Below, piece by piece: positions 28,499-38,075 of a DNA stretch of 64,000 nt. Each line of letters starts with the position of its first letter. The first letter of the stretch is position 1. Source of the DNA: Neisseria bergeri (GTDB taxonomy: Bacteria; Pseudomonadota; Gammaproteobacteria; Burkholderiales; Neisseriaceae); assembly GCA_003044455.1 (NCBI GenBank), contig POWY01000008.1:1-64000 (forward strand). The letters are read 5' to 3'. Below the pieces are notes generated by a model that did not search any database, was not told the DNA's origin, and saw nothing but the letters and a program-made list of their open reading frames with translations. The translations under genes and the position numbers were made by a program.

Positions 28499-30470
28499 AT
28501 GATGACCCGCCTTGCCGCCTATCGGAAAACCCTCCTCATCTGCCTGATTTTATGGGCATCCATCATCGCCGTTTTCTCCGCCGAACGTTTCTTCATGCTG
28601 CACCATTTCGTTTCAGACGACATCCGCAGCCGTTATGTGGGCGATTTGGCGGCTTTGTTTGTCAAAGGGCTGTTGTTCGACATCAAAATCGCCTCCGTTG
28701 CCGCCGCCTTCCCCTTCCTGATCGGGCTGTTCGGACTGGCTACACAGAAAACCGCCGCCTTTACCCTACGCCTCCTGCCTACCGTCGCAACCGTCCTTTT
28801 CCTGACCGCCTTCTCCGCCGCACTGGGCAACTGGTTCTATTACAGCGTTTACGACCGTCAATTTGACGTCTTCGTCTTCGGACTGGCGGACGAAGATACC
28901 CGCGCTGTCCTGAAAACCGTCTAGTCGGACTATCCCGTCATCCCCTGTCTTGTCGCCTTGATTGCCGCAGCTTTCGTTTTCGGCAAAATCTTCAGCCTCA
29001 TCCGCCGCCGCACCCGCTTTCAGACAACCTCATGGGGGAAAACCGCTTGGATTGCCGCCATCCTCTTACCTGTCCTCGCGCTTGCCGCAGGCATACGCGG
29101 CTCGTTCGGCAAATTCCCCCTGCGTCAGACCGCCATGCAGATTTCCGCCGCACCGCAAATCAACAAACTCGTCCCCAACGCCCTGATCTCCCTAAGCTGG
29201 GCAATCAACGAATACCGCAACAGCAACGACTTCCATCCCGTCTCCGATGAAGACGGCAGCCGGCTCATCAGTACCCTGCTCGATAAAAAAACCGACGCCG
29301 ACTTGACGCAGCTCTTTGCCCAAACCGCCGCAAACGCCGCCGTCGAAAAACACCGTCCCAACGTCGTTCTCACCGTCATGGAAAGCATGAGCGCGCATCT
29401 CTTGAACATGGACAATCCCGAACGGGACTTCTTGGGCGAACTGGGCAAACACTGGCAGCAAGACTGGGTGTACCGCAAATTCGTTTCCGAGGGAGACGGC
29501 ACCAGCGACACCCTGCACCGCTTCTTCGTCCGCAGCCAATCCCTTGCCAAAAACAAAACCTTCCCAGGCAACATGTTCAAACCCTATCTCGATGCCGGTT
29601 ACCGCGTCGTCTATATCACGGCGGGCAACGGCGGCTGGCGCGATTTCGACACCTTCCTGCGGCACTTGGGCGTCAATGAAATCATCGATGAAAACACCCT
29701 CAAAACCCGCTATCCTGAAGCCAAATCCGGCACATGGGGCGTACCCGACGAATTCATGTTCCGTTATGGCGAAGAAGAACTCGCACGCGCTGAAAAAAGC
29801 GGTACTCCCGTATTCATCATGATGATGTCCGTAACCAACCATCCGCCCTACCACCTGCCTGCACCGCACCAGCTCAAAAACTTCCGTTTGGAAGAACAAG
29901 AGCAAAAACGCCTTGCCAATCTCGCCTCAGGCGAAGAGTTGAATGAAATTTTCAACACCTTCCGATACAGCAACGACCAACTCGGACGCTTTATCGGCAA
30001 AGTAAAAACCATCGCGCCCGACACCATTTATGCGCGCCATCGGCTATCCCGAATCTACCGATGCCTCACTCGGTCACAGCGTCCCCTTCTATCTGTACGT
30101 TCCGCAAGCCTACCGCGGCAGTGCCGAATACCATCCCGAACGCGCAGGTTCGCACAAAGACATCCTACCGACCCTCTACAACTTAAGCCTGTCCGAAGCA
30201 CGTTACTACCAAACCGGTTGCAACCTCACTGCCCCGCGACTTGATTCCCCTTGGTGCGGCTACGGCTACAACCCCGAAGTCATCATTACCGAACGCGGTT
30301 TCTATCATCTACACAGCAAAGCATTCCACAAATGGGACAACAAAAACATCCAAACCGCCGAAAGCCGCCCAAGCACGCCGGACGGCGAAGACCAAGCCAT
30401 TATCCGCCGCGCCTCGGCATATACGCCGTTTCTTGAATGGCAGATTAACCAGATTGTCAGCACCCAATAA
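28499..30470 (+). pseudogene. Broken sulfatase-type membrane phosphotransferase (LTA synthase/alkaline phosphatase superfamily)
   Basis: The product would be an inner-membrane protein with N-terminal transmembrane helices and a periplasmic sulfatase-fold domain (NVVLTVMESMSAHLL with the metal/nucleophile region, then FVRSQSLAKNKTFPGN). Two lesions break it. An in-frame TAG at 28922-28924 separates the first 141 codons from the rest, which continues in the same frame. Near 30026-30030 the frame shifts; the join (PDTI to MRAIGYPESTD) looks like loss of about 23 bp that would encode the conserved ATGDHN metal-binding motif. The end (SVPFYLYVP, GSHKDILPTL) is normal. Native substrate is unknown. 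Confidence 0.85.
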
Positions 30471-30486
30471 ATCCGTTTATCGCCAA

Positions 30487-30523
30487 ATGCCGTCTGAACG
30501 CTTTTCAGACGGCATTTTTTTTG
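30487..30523. terminator. Inverted-DUS terminator
   Basis: A 12-bp uptake-sequence stem followed by eight T on the plus strand, after the broken sulfatase gene. Confidence 0.9.
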
Positions 30524-30541
30524 CCCTCCCGCCTTGATGCT

Positions 30542-30569
30542 TTCTCATTCCGCCAATCTCCATTATAAT
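30542..30569 (+). promoter_or_regulatory. Candidate fumC promoter
   Basis: TTCTCA (30542-30547) and TATAAT (30564-30569), 16 bases apart, about 40 bp before the fumC start codon. The -10 is perfect, the -35 modest. Confidence 0.45.
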
Positions 30570-30611
30570 ATTTGCGAATCACTCTTATTCACATTTAAAA
30601 AGGAGAAACGT

Positions 30612-32000
30612 ATGAACACCCGCACCGAACACGACACCATGGGCAATGTCGAAGTCCCGTCCGAAGCCTATTGGGGCGCGCAGACCCAGCGCAGCCGCAA
30701 CAATTTCAAAATCGGCGGCGAAACCCTGCCGCAGCCGCTGATTTATGCTTTGGCGTTGGTGAAAAAAGCCGCTGCCGCGACCAATGTTTCCCTCGGCAGG
30801 ATTAAGCCCGAACAGGCGGATTTGATTACGCAGGCGGCAGATGATGTGTTGAATGGCAAGCTCGACGGGCAGTTTCCTTTAGTGGTTTGGCAGACCGGTT
30901 CCGGTACGCAGTCCAATATGAATATGAACGAAGTGCTGGCGAACCGCGCCAACGAAATCGCCGGTACGGGTTTGGCGGCGTATCAGCCCGTCCATCCCAA
31001 TGACCATGTGAACCACGCGCAATCGACCAATGATGCGTTCCCGACCGCCATCCACGTCGCCGCCGCGATTGAAATCAACCGCCACCTTATTCCGGCGGTA
31101 AAAGCCTTGCGCGACACCTTGGACAAAAAAGCCCAAGCCTTCGCCCCCATCGTCAAAATCGGCCGCACCCACTTGCAGGACGCGACGCCGCTGACTTTGG
31201 GACAAGAGTTTTCCGGCTACGTTTCCCAGCTCGACCACGGCTTAGGCCGTCTAAACGACGCGCTTAAAGGTTTGTATGAACTCGCCTTGGGCGGCACAGC
31301 AGTCGGCACAGGTTTGAACAGCCATCCCGAATACGCCGAAAAAGCCGCCGCCAAACTCGCCGAATTGTCCGGCCTGCCGTTTGTCAGCGCGCCGAACAAA
31401 TTTGAAGCCTTGGGCGGACGCGATGCCGCCGTTGCCGCTTCGGGCGCATTGAAAACGCTGGCGGCAAGCCTGAACAAAATCGCCAACGATATCCGCTGGC
31501 TGGCAAGCGGCCCGCGCTGCGGTTTGGGCGAAATCAAAATCCCCGAAAACGAGCCGGGTTCGTCCATCATGCCGGGCAAAGTCAACCCGACCCAATGCGA
31601 AGCGATGACCATGGTGTGCTGCCAAGTGTTCGGCAACGACGTTACCATCGGTATGGCGGGCGCGTCGGGCAATTTCGAGCTGAACGTCTATATGCCCGTC
31701 ATCGCTTACAATCTCTTGCAATCCGTCCGCCTGTTGGGCGACGCGTGCAACAGCTTCAACGAACACTGCGCCGTCGGCATCGAACCCGTACCGGAAAAAA
31801 TCGACTATTTCCTGCACCATTCCCTGATGCTCGTTACCGCGTTAAACCGTAAAATCGGCTACGAAAACGCCGCCAAAGTCGCCAAAACCGCCTACAAAAA
31901 CGACAAATCGCTGCGCGAAACTGCCGTTGAGTTGGGCTTGCTGACGGGCGAAGAGTTTGATGAATTGGTCGTTCCTGCCGATATGGTTCATCCGCGCTAA
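30612..32000 (+). CDS. fumC: Fumarate hydratase class II
   Basis: A 462-aa oxygen-stable, iron-free fumarase of the TCA cycle (fumarate to malate). The family signature [11 protein letters not shown] is present, as are the active-site segments [27 protein letters not shown] and [14 protein letters not shown]. An AAGGAG Shine-Dalgarno precedes the ATG at 30612; the frame is open 26 codons further upstream but without support. It is followed by an inverted-DUS terminator. Confidence 0.97.
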   Translation: MNTRTEHDTMGNVEVPSEAYWGAQTQRSRNNFKIGGETLPQPLIYALALVKKAAAATNVSLGRIKPEQADLITQAADDVLNGKLDGQFPLVVWQTGSGTQSNMNMNEVLANRANEIAGTGLAAYQPVHPNDHVNHAQSTNDAFPTAIHVAAAIEINRHLIPAVKALRDTLDKKAQAFAPIVKIGRTHLQDATPLTLGQEFSGYVSQLDHGLGRLNDALKGLYELALGGTAVGTGLNSHPEYAEKAAAKLAELSGLPFVSAPNKFEALGGRDAAVAASGALKTLAASLNKIANDIRWLASGPRCGLGEIKIPENEPGSSIMPGKVNPTQCEAMTMVCCQVFGNDVTIGMAGASGNFELNVYMPVIAYNLLQSVRLLGDACNSFNEHCAVGIEPVPEKIDYFLHHSLMLVTALNRKIGYENAAKVAKTAYKNDKSLRETAVELGLLTGEEFDELVVPADMVHPR

Positions 32001-32017
32001 TCCTTCCCTCAAATAAA

Positions 32018-32051
32018 ATGCCGTCTGAAACCTCGTTCAGACGGCATTTTC
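32018..32051. terminator. Inverted-DUS terminator between fumC and the DMT permease
   Basis: Inverted uptake sequences, 6-base loop, TTTT on the plus strand and A-rich on the other side; can serve both converging genes. Confidence 0.85.
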
Positions 32052-32064
32052 CGTTGCCTGCGAA

Positions 32065-32988
32065 CTAGCGGCGTTTGAACAGCCTGTCCCCCACCGCCGC
32101 CGTAACCGCTCCCCCGACCACGACCAGTGCACCTGCATAACCCAAACCGTTCATATCTGGCGCGGCAAAAGTATCAGGCATCACATAATGCCCGAGCAAA
32201 GAAAATATTACGGTAAACACAGGGAGCAAGGTTGTTACCACACTGACTTTGGAAGCCTCCCAATGTTTCAACGCCTCGCCGAACGAGCCGTAACCGATTA
32301 AAGTATTCAAGCAGCAATACACAAAACAAACCCACGCCAACGTACCGTCCAAACTTCCGATGTGTGCCGGTTCGGCAAACGGCAGGAACACGGCGGCACT
32401 TGCCGCATAAATCAACAGCAGAATCTGTTGCGGCCCGAATTGCGCCGACAGCAGCTTTTGCGCCACGGCATAACACACCCAGGCCATACTGCCTGCCGCA
32501 CACAGCAACACGCCCTTCGCATACGCGCCCAAACCCGACAACTCACCGAATTTGTCGTTAAAAAACATAAGCAAACCGACAAGCAGCAAAACCAAACCGA
32601 TTTTCTGCGCGGCAGTCATCCGGTCTTTAAACAGCAATACGCCGACAACAATCATCGTAAACGGCGAAATCTGCCACAAAACCTGCGTCGTAGTCGGCGA
32701 AATATAATGCAGCCCTTGGGCAATCAGCACAAAGTTTGCCGAAATGCCCGCCACGCCGAGCAGCAGCAGCCTGAATGACCGCCAAGAAAAATCCCGCCGC
32801 TTCGGCAGCCGCCCGCCCAATGCCAGCAAAACAAACAATACCGCCGCCGCCACGGTAAAACGCACCCACACCAGCGTCGGCGCATCGACAAACTTCAATA
32901 CCTGCCGCACGGCAATCGGCAGCGTCCCCCACGTCATCGCCGCCAAAAGTGCCAACGCGAAGCCTAGGAGCGGCCTTTGGTTTTCCAT
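32065..32988 (-). CDS. EamA/DMT family transporter
   Basis: A 307-aa inner-membrane protein with ten predicted hydrophobic helices in two EamA repeats (first repeat around ALLAAMTWGTLPIA, second around AGSMAWVCYAV). Family members export metabolites or amino acids; the substrate is not evident. The start MENQRPLLGF at 32988 has GGGGAAATCAGG upstream and is preferred to an ATG 21 codons earlier. Upstream lies a Correia element. Confidence 0.9.
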   Translation of the reverse strand: MENQRPLLGFALALLAAMTWGTLPIAVRQVLKFVDAPTLVWVRFTVAAAVLFVLLALGGRLPKRRDFSWRSFRLLLLGVAGISANFVLIAQGLHYISPTTTQVLWQISPFTMIVVGVLLFKDRMTAAQKIGLVLLLVGLLMFFNDKFGELSGLGAYAKGVLLCAAGSMAWVCYAVAQKLLSAQFGPQQILLLIYAASAAVFLPFAEPAHIGSLDGTLAWVCFVYCCLNTLIGYGSFGEALKHWEASKVSVVTTLLPVFTVIFSLLGHYVMPDTFAAPDMNGLGYAGALVVVGGAVTAAVGDRLFKRR

Positions 32989-33160
32989 CCTGATTTCCCC
33001 ATTTTTAAACAACCGTATTGCCGGACGATGCCGGTTTGCCGCATCGGGCAATGATGGTTCAAGCGTTTGGCGTTTGATTCCAACCTTTTGATTTCAAACA
33101 AACCGGCTGAAGCCCGACTATTGCTTCGCGCTATTTGGAAACACCGCCTGAATTTTAAAA

Positions 33161-33315
33161 TATAGTGGATTAACAAAAACCAGTACGGTGTTGCCTCGCC
33201 TTAGCTCAAAGAGAACGATTCTTTAAGGTGCTGAAGCACCAAGTGAATCGGTTCCGTACTATTTGTACTGTCTGCGGCTTCGTCGCCTTGTCCTGATTTT
33301 TGTTAATCCACTATA
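33161..33315. mobile_element. Correia element, full length (155 bp)
   Basis: TATAGTGG and CCACTATA termini, nearly identical in sequence to the copy at 15734-15889. It lies in the 523-bp gap between the DMT permease start and ssb. The rest of the gap holds a lone partial uptake sequence and the ssb terminator. Confidence 0.95.
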
Positions 33316-33427
33316 CCGTCTGAAAACAGCGGGGGCGTGCGGCAGGCATCACTGCCTCAAAACGCCGAACGGCGCAATCGCAACGTTCCGCCCAACGCAA
33401 GGGGCGGCAACAAGCAGGCACAAATGC

Positions 33428-33467
33428 AAAAAAGAGAAACCCTGCCCCGTAAGGTTTAAGGTTTCTC
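33428..33467 (-). terminator. ssb terminator
   Basis: GAGAAACC pairs with GGTTTCTC; on the minus strand the stem is followed by six T. It lies 45 bp past the ssb stop. Confidence 0.8.
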
Positions 33468-33511
33468 CGTCCTTTATGATTTCCCTCCGCGAGGATGTGC
33501 TGCCGTAAAAT

Positions 33512-34036
33512 TCAGAACGGGATGTCGTCGTCAATATCCTCGACCGGGGCGGCGGCCGGCACGGGTTGGCGGCGCGGCGCGGCTGGTGCTTCTTGAGGAT
33601 GGGACGGCGCGTCGGGGGCAGGCTGCCGGCTTTGCTGCGCGGGACGTTGGTAAGCCTCCTGACTCTGACCGTAACCTTCTTCGTAAGGCGCGCCGCCGCT
33701 GTTTTCATTGCGCCCGCCCAACATTTTCATTTCGTTGGCGACAATATCGTAAGCGGTGCGTTCGATGCCGTCTTTGCCTTGGTATTTGCGGCTTTGGATT
33801 CTGCCTTCCAGATAAACCAGCCCGCCTTTTTTGAGGTATTGCCCGGCAATTTCCGCCAGTTTGCGGTACATCGTGATGTTGTGCCACTCGGTGCGCTCCA
33901 CACGTTGACCGTTGCGGTCGTTCCAAGTTTCGCTGGTGGCGACGCTGAAATTACACACCGCCTCGCCGTTGGGCATATAGCGCACTTCGGGATCTCGTCC
34001 GAGGCGGCCGATAAGGATGACTTTGTTCAATGACAT
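33512..34036 (-). CDS. ssb: Single-stranded DNA-binding protein
   Basis: A 174-aa SSB: an OB-fold over residues 1-110 or so ([17 protein letters not shown] at the start), a Gln/Pro/Ala-rich linker, and the conserved acidic tip DDDIPF that recruits partner proteins. It starts three bases past the stop of the MFS gene, so it is translated from that transcript as well. Confidence 0.97.
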   Translation of the reverse strand: MSLNKVILIGRLGRDPEVRYMPNGEAVCNFSVATSETWNDRNGQRVERTEWHNITMYRKLAEIAGQYLKKGGLVYLEGRIQSRKYQGKDGIERTAYDIVANEMKMLGGRNENSGGAPYEEGYGQSQEAYQRPAQQSRQPAPDAPSHPQEAPAAPRRQPVPAAAPVEDIDDDIPF

Positions 34037-34039
34037 TTT

Positions 34040-35422
34040 TTAAACTCCTGTGATGATTTTTTCAGCGGCAGCCTGATCGAAACCCTTCTGCAACACTTTA
34101 AGATAGACGGTCTGCCCGTCGAAACTGAAACCGATGTCTTCCACGCCTTCGAGTTGCGACAAAACACGTTGCAATCCGTCCCGATTGCCCTGCCACACGC
34201 CGCCGACAGGGTAACTGAGGTTTTTGACGGGCTTGGGTGCGGGCGATAAAACGGCAATCACCAGCCACAGCAGCATCAATATGCTGCAAAAGGCAAACAC
34301 GCCGGAAAAACCGTATTTTTGAAACAGCAAGCCGCCTGCCGCGCCGCCGGCAAACAGTCCGAGCGACTGCATCGTGTTGTACACGCCCATCGCCGTACCC
34401 TTCAGGTCGGACGGCGCGATTTTGGAAACCATAGACGGCAGGCTGGCTTCCAACACATTAAAACCGATAAAGTAAACAACCAGATAAGCGGTAATCAGCC
34501 AAATCGAGTGCATTCCGGACAGCAAACCGATCTGCGCCGCCGCAATACAGACGATACCCAAGATAAAAACCTGTTTGAGCTTGTTGCGCGTTTCGCCGAC
34601 GATAATCAGCGGAACCATCACCACCAAGCCCGTAATGGTCGAGGGCAGATAGACTTTCCAATGCTGGATTTTTTCCAAACCGAGCCGGGTCATCGCGAAA
34701 GGCAGCGCGGTAAACAATGCCATTTGTGCGGCGTGCAGGGCGAAAATGCCGAAATCGAGCGTCAGCAGCCTGCGGTTTTTCAAAACTTCGCCTATGCGCG
34801 AAGGCTGCGCCTGCGTATCTTCGTGCAGCTTGGAAACCTCTGGGTCGGGAGTCATAAACGCCACCACGCCGATACTGGCAACGGTCAAGATACCGGTCAG
34901 CAGGAACAAGCCGCGAACGCCCACCGCGTCGGCAATCATCGGCGCAACCACCAGGCTGACCGAAAACGTCAGACCGATACTCAAACCGATCATCGCCATC
35001 GCGCGGGTACGCACGCCGTCGCGCGTCAAGTCGGCAAGCAGCGCGGTAACCGCCGCACTGACCGCTCCCGCCCCCTGTATGGCACGGGCGGCAACCAGCA
35101 TAGGCAGCGTATCGGCGGAGGCGGCAAGAAAGCTGCCGGCGGCAAACACAATCAGCCCGACATAAATGGTTTTCTTGCGCCCGAACTTGTCGGAAGCGAT
35201 GCCCAAAGGCAGTTGCAGCAATGCCTGCGTCAGCCCGTAAATGCCCATTGCCAGCCCGACCAGCGTTTTATTGTCTTCCGCACCGGGCAGCGAGGCGGCA
35301 TATATTGCCAAAACGGGCAACACGAGGAACATACCGAGCATACGCAGCGCGTACACGCCGGAAAGCGTCGTACTGGCGCGCCATTCGTGCGGAAACATTT
35401 GGATACGGTTGTCTCTTGCCAT
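34040..35422 (-). CDS. MFS transporter with C-terminal YAM-like domain (YajR type)
   Basis: A 460-aa major facilitator with 12 hydrophobic helices; the loop 2-3 motif A reads GIASDKFGRKKT. After the last helix comes a soluble tail of about 65 residues (LQRVLSQLEGVEDIGFSFDG) similar to the ferredoxin-like YAM domain of E. coli YajR. The start MARDNRIQMFPHEW at 35422 is chosen over an ATG in an uptake sequence upstream; no clear Shine-Dalgarno is visible. It forms a unit with ssb downstream. Substrate unknown. Confidence 0.88.
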   Translation of the reverse strand: MARDNRIQMFPHEWRASTTLSGVYALRMLGMFLVLPVLAIYAASLPGAEDNKTLVGLAMGIYGLTQALLQLPLGIASDKFGRKKTIYVGLIVFAAGSFLAASADTLPMLVAARAIQGAGAVSAAVTALLADLTRDGVRTRAMAMIGLSIGLTFSVSLVVAPMIADAVGVRGLFLLTGILTVASIGVVAFMTPDPEVSKLHEDTQAQPSRIGEVLKNRRLLTLDFGIFALHAAQMALFTALPFAMTRLGLEKIQHWKVYLPSTITGLVVMVPLIIVGETRNKLKQVFILGIVCIAAAQIGLLSGMHSIWLITAYLVVYFIGFNVLEASLPSMVSKIAPSDLKGTAMGVYNTMQSLGLFAGGAAGGLLFQKYGFSGVFAFCSILMLLWLVIAVLSPAPKPVKNLSYPVGGVWQGNRDGLQRVLSQLEGVEDIGFSFDGQTVYLKVLQKGFDQAAAEKIITGV

Positions 35423-35431
35423 AAATAATTT

Positions 35432-35466
35432 TTCAGACGGCATCAACAGTTGCAATGCCGTCTGAA
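35432..35466. terminator. Inverted DUS pair downstream of the lytic transglycosylase gene
   Basis: TTCAGACGGCAT and ATGCCGTCTGAA pair across 11 bases, in the opposite order from most pairs in the window. It lies between the transglycosylase stop and the MFS start, with poor T runs, so it may be only a partial terminator. Confidence 0.6.
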
Positions 35467-35533
35467 CTTCCAGTGAACAGATTTTCGGATTATACAGGAT
35501 TCGCCGTATTTCGGTTGCGGAGCGGGTTCAAAA

Positions 35534-36157
35534 TCAACGCCACTGCCAGCGGTTGCGCCACGCGCCCAAAACGGCGTTCGGATATTTATTGCTGCCCAAG
35601 CTGCCGTTGAAGCGGGCAAGCGCGCGGACGATGTCGCCCTTTTCAAGGTTGCGGTAATGGCGCAGGATGGTACAGCCGTAACGCAGGTTGGTGCGGATGT
35701 CGAACAGGTTGTGCGCGGGTTTGCCGATGTAGTTTTTCCAAAACGGCATAACCTGCATCAGGCCGCGCGCACCGACACCGCTGATTGCATACTGGCGGAA
35801 CGCGCTTTCCACCTCAATCAGCCCCAACACAATCTGCGTATCCAAACCGGCCCGGCTGCTTTCATACTGTATATTGACCAGCAGCCTGCGCCGCTCTTCT
35901 TCATCGGGGACAAACCTTGCCAAACGTGCCGACATGGCAGACAGCCAACGTTCGCCCTCTTTCGGATTGTCGAACACCAACCTCGGCGGATTGACGCTGC
36001 CGACAGAACTCCTCATCACGGAAGCCACATCGTCGGCAAGCGTTTCCTCACGTTGCGCGCCGGCGTGCGCCAGAGGACTGAACAGCAGCGCACCGGCGGC
36101 ACACAGCAGGCGGCGGCGTTGCAGATTGACGGGTAGGGTATCGGTCGGTTTTTTCAT
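35534..36157 (-). CDS. Lytic transglycosylase (SLT family)
   Basis: A 207-aa periplasmic murein hydrolase. The N-terminus has a twin-arginine-like signal (RRR at 14-16, then LLCAAGALLFSPLAHA). The SLT domain shows the catalytic E117 in IEVESAF, GARGLMQV, and a C-terminal NGSLGSNKYP stretch. It cleaves peptidoglycan to give anhydromuropeptides; several paralogues are known in Neisseria. The gene stands alone, with an inverted DUS pair downstream. Confidence 0.92.
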   Translation of the reverse strand: MKKPTDTLPVNLQRRRLLCAAGALLFSPLAHAGAQREETLADDVASVMRSSVGSVNPPRLVFDNPKEGERWLSAMSARLARFVPDEEERRRLLVNIQYESSRAGLDTQIVLGLIEVESAFRQYAISGVGARGLMQVMPFWKNYIGKPAHNLFDIRTNLRYGCTILRHYRNLEKGDIVRALARFNGSLGSNKYPNAVLGAWRNRWQWR

Positions 36158-36364
36158 AGGGAACGGGGGGCGCGTCCGGACGTTTCAGACGGCATTAAAT
36201 ATTCAAACAGACATAATTGCTTTTAACGCGAAAAACCGCGCGCAAAATCCAAACACGGCATATCGCCCTGCCCTTTTCAGGCAAATCCCGATTTTACCGC
36301 CCTCAAGAACGCTTGTCCAAGCAGGCACAGACAACACCGCCCGGGCATTTCCCGTTTTCACCGG

Positions 36365-36733
36365 CTATCCGTTGTCCGGATTGTGCAGCAGCACCATCAG
36401 CGCATCACGCTTTTCGGGCGGCAGCAGGCGGAAATATTTCAACAGCAGGGCTTCTTGCGGCGAAGCCGCACCTTCCGTGCCGGAGAGCCTGCCGTGGCGC
36501 AGCCATTCCGCGCTGGTATCCAGCCATTTTGCCAGCGTCTCGATTTTATCCGGAGTCGGAATCGACCTGCCGACCAGCCAATGGTGAAACGCCTGCGTAC
36601 TGACAGGCTGATTGGGATGGCGCAGGTTGAAGCGGTTGGCGAGGTTGGCATTGGACAGCTCGTCCAAACCCGCGAGGTGTATTGCTGTTTTCAAGCGTTC
36701 GCTGAAATCGGTTTTATCTTGTTCGGTATGCAT
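36365..36733 (-). CDS. XRE-family helix-turn-helix regulator
   Basis: A 122-aa protein with an N-terminal Cro/C1-like HTH: residues 10-70 contain LSNANLANRFNLRHPNQPVSTQAFHHWLVGRSIPTPDKIETLAKWL, split here only as a motif description, with the recognition helix near STQAFHHW. The C-terminal 45 residues may be a dimer region. It is divergent from the surface lipoprotein gene 160 bp away and might control it, but this is only position. The 207 bp downstream hold nothing recognised apart from a lone uptake sequence near 36184. Confidence 0.85.
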   Translation of the reverse strand: MHTEQDKTDFSERLKTAIHLAGLDELSNANLANRFNLRHPNQPVSTQAFHHWLVGRSIPTPDKIETLAKWLDTSAEWLRHGRLSGTEGAASPQEALLLKYFRLLPPEKRDALMVLLHNPDNG

Positions 36734-36892
36734 AATGGCGGATTATGAATAGCCGACTGTTGCCTTTTTTAAACAAAATAATTGATAGTATTAACAATTT
36801 GGTTATCAGAAAAAAAGTGAATATGGGTACGATGGGAAGCGGTTTACACAACCATAAACTTATTTACTTAATTTCTGAAATTTTGGGGATTT

Positions 36893-37962
36893 ATGATGAC
36901 TTTGAACAAAGTTTTCGCATTGAGCATGATCGCCTTGAGCCTGGCAGCTTGCGGCAGCAAGCCTCCCAGCAGCACCCTGCCCAACACTAACCCGACTGTT
37001 ACCAATCCGTCCAACAGCAACCAAACAAATAACGGCAATGCTGCTGCCAACAATGGCAACTCTGCCAATAGTAGCAACTCTGCCAATAGTAGCAACTCTG
37101 CCAATAGTAGCAACTCTGCCAATAACGGCAACTCTGCCAATAGCGGCAACTCTGCCAATAATGGTAACACCGCCGATAGCGGTAACACTGGCGCCAACAG
37201 TCCTCCTCCGTTTACACTGAAAAACGACACACCTAATTTTTCAGTCAGCGTCAGTGGATTGAAACGTGAGGCTGAAGCAGATATACGTGAGTTGGCTAGA
37301 AAGTACGATGTGGATGAGTATAATGTAATTGATTCGACTTACCAAGTCAGCACTCTGGGTCAAAATGCCAATGGCGGCTCTCTTGATTTGTCTAAAGCAC
37401 CTTTGAAACAGCTGACCCGCGCTGCACATAAAGAAACTGTACAGCTACGTGCAGAGGGTAAAACTTTTAAACTGACCCGCAAGGGCGAGTCCCATATCTA
37501 CCGTCAGAATTATTCTCTGATTGCCGGCGTTAAACCGACTTCCTACTCAATGCAAGGAGATGATCTAGGAAATGGACTGAATACGCCTAATCCTATCAAT
37601 GATGAAAATTATCTGACCATCAAAGGTACGCCGACTGAAGTTTTGCCAACAGCCGGTAAAGCGACTTATTCCGGTACTGCATTTGACGAAAAAAACAAGG
37701 CGTGTTGAACTACTCCGTCGATTTCAAGGAAAGAACGGGTGAGGGCAACATTACCGGTTTGGGTGAAACAGTCGTCTTGAACAAGGGCAACATAACCAAT
37801 ATCGATCATAAGAACGAAATTGATGGAAGCCGCCTTCAAGGCTACGGTATTCAAGGCTCTTCTAATAAAGGTAATTACGAACTCGGCTTCTTCGGTGCCA
37901 ATGCCGAAGAAATCGTCGGTACGGTAAACGACGGCGAAATCGGCTTTGCCGGTTCCCGTTAA
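36893..37962 (+). pseudogene. Slam-type surface lipoprotein (TbpB/fHbp-like barrel), out of frame at an A7 tract
   Basis: A secreted lipoprotein with lipobox LAAC (C20), a low-complexity Asn/Ser linker, and a C-terminal eight-stranded barrel of the TbpB/factor H-binding class (YSGTAFD, then FFGANAEEIVGT and GEIGFAGSR at the end). The frame breaks at seven A (37689-37695): as it stands, translation ends after KNKAC at 37708. One more A joins it to the frame ending at 37962. This looks like phase-off by slippage rather than decay, as the rest is intact. The Slam gene 38076-39470 follows and is the likely exporter. The ligand is unknown. Confidence 0.85.
37049..37192 (+). repeat. Eight 18-bp tandem repeats in the surface lipoprotein linker
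   Basis: Eight units of 18 bp, three of them identical (AATAGTAGCAACTCTGCC at 37067-37120) and five with a few changes. They encode six-residue Asn/Ser/Ala units between the lipobox and the barrel. As a multiple of three, changes in copy number alter linker length without a frameshift. Confidence 0.92.
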
Positions 37963-37977
37963 TCCCGCCTGATACAA

Positions 37978-38017
37978 ATGCCGTCTGAAACCGGAAACGG
38001 TCTTTCAGACGGCATTT
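37978..38017 (+). terminator. Inverted-DUS terminator between the lipoprotein and Slam genes
   Basis: Inverted uptake sequences with a 14-base loop that has some pairing of its own, followed by TTT. The T run is short, so readthrough into the Slam gene is possible. Confidence 0.7.
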
Positions 38018-38075
38018 CGACCATTTGACTGCGCGGTTTGCCCGTCCGGTCCCTTGCCCTGAAACTGTTTGACTT

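Noticed and set aside
34319-35428. A 369-codon plus-strand frame rich in Gln, Arg and His
   Set aside because: Antisense to the MFS transporter; the composition is that of a shadow frame.
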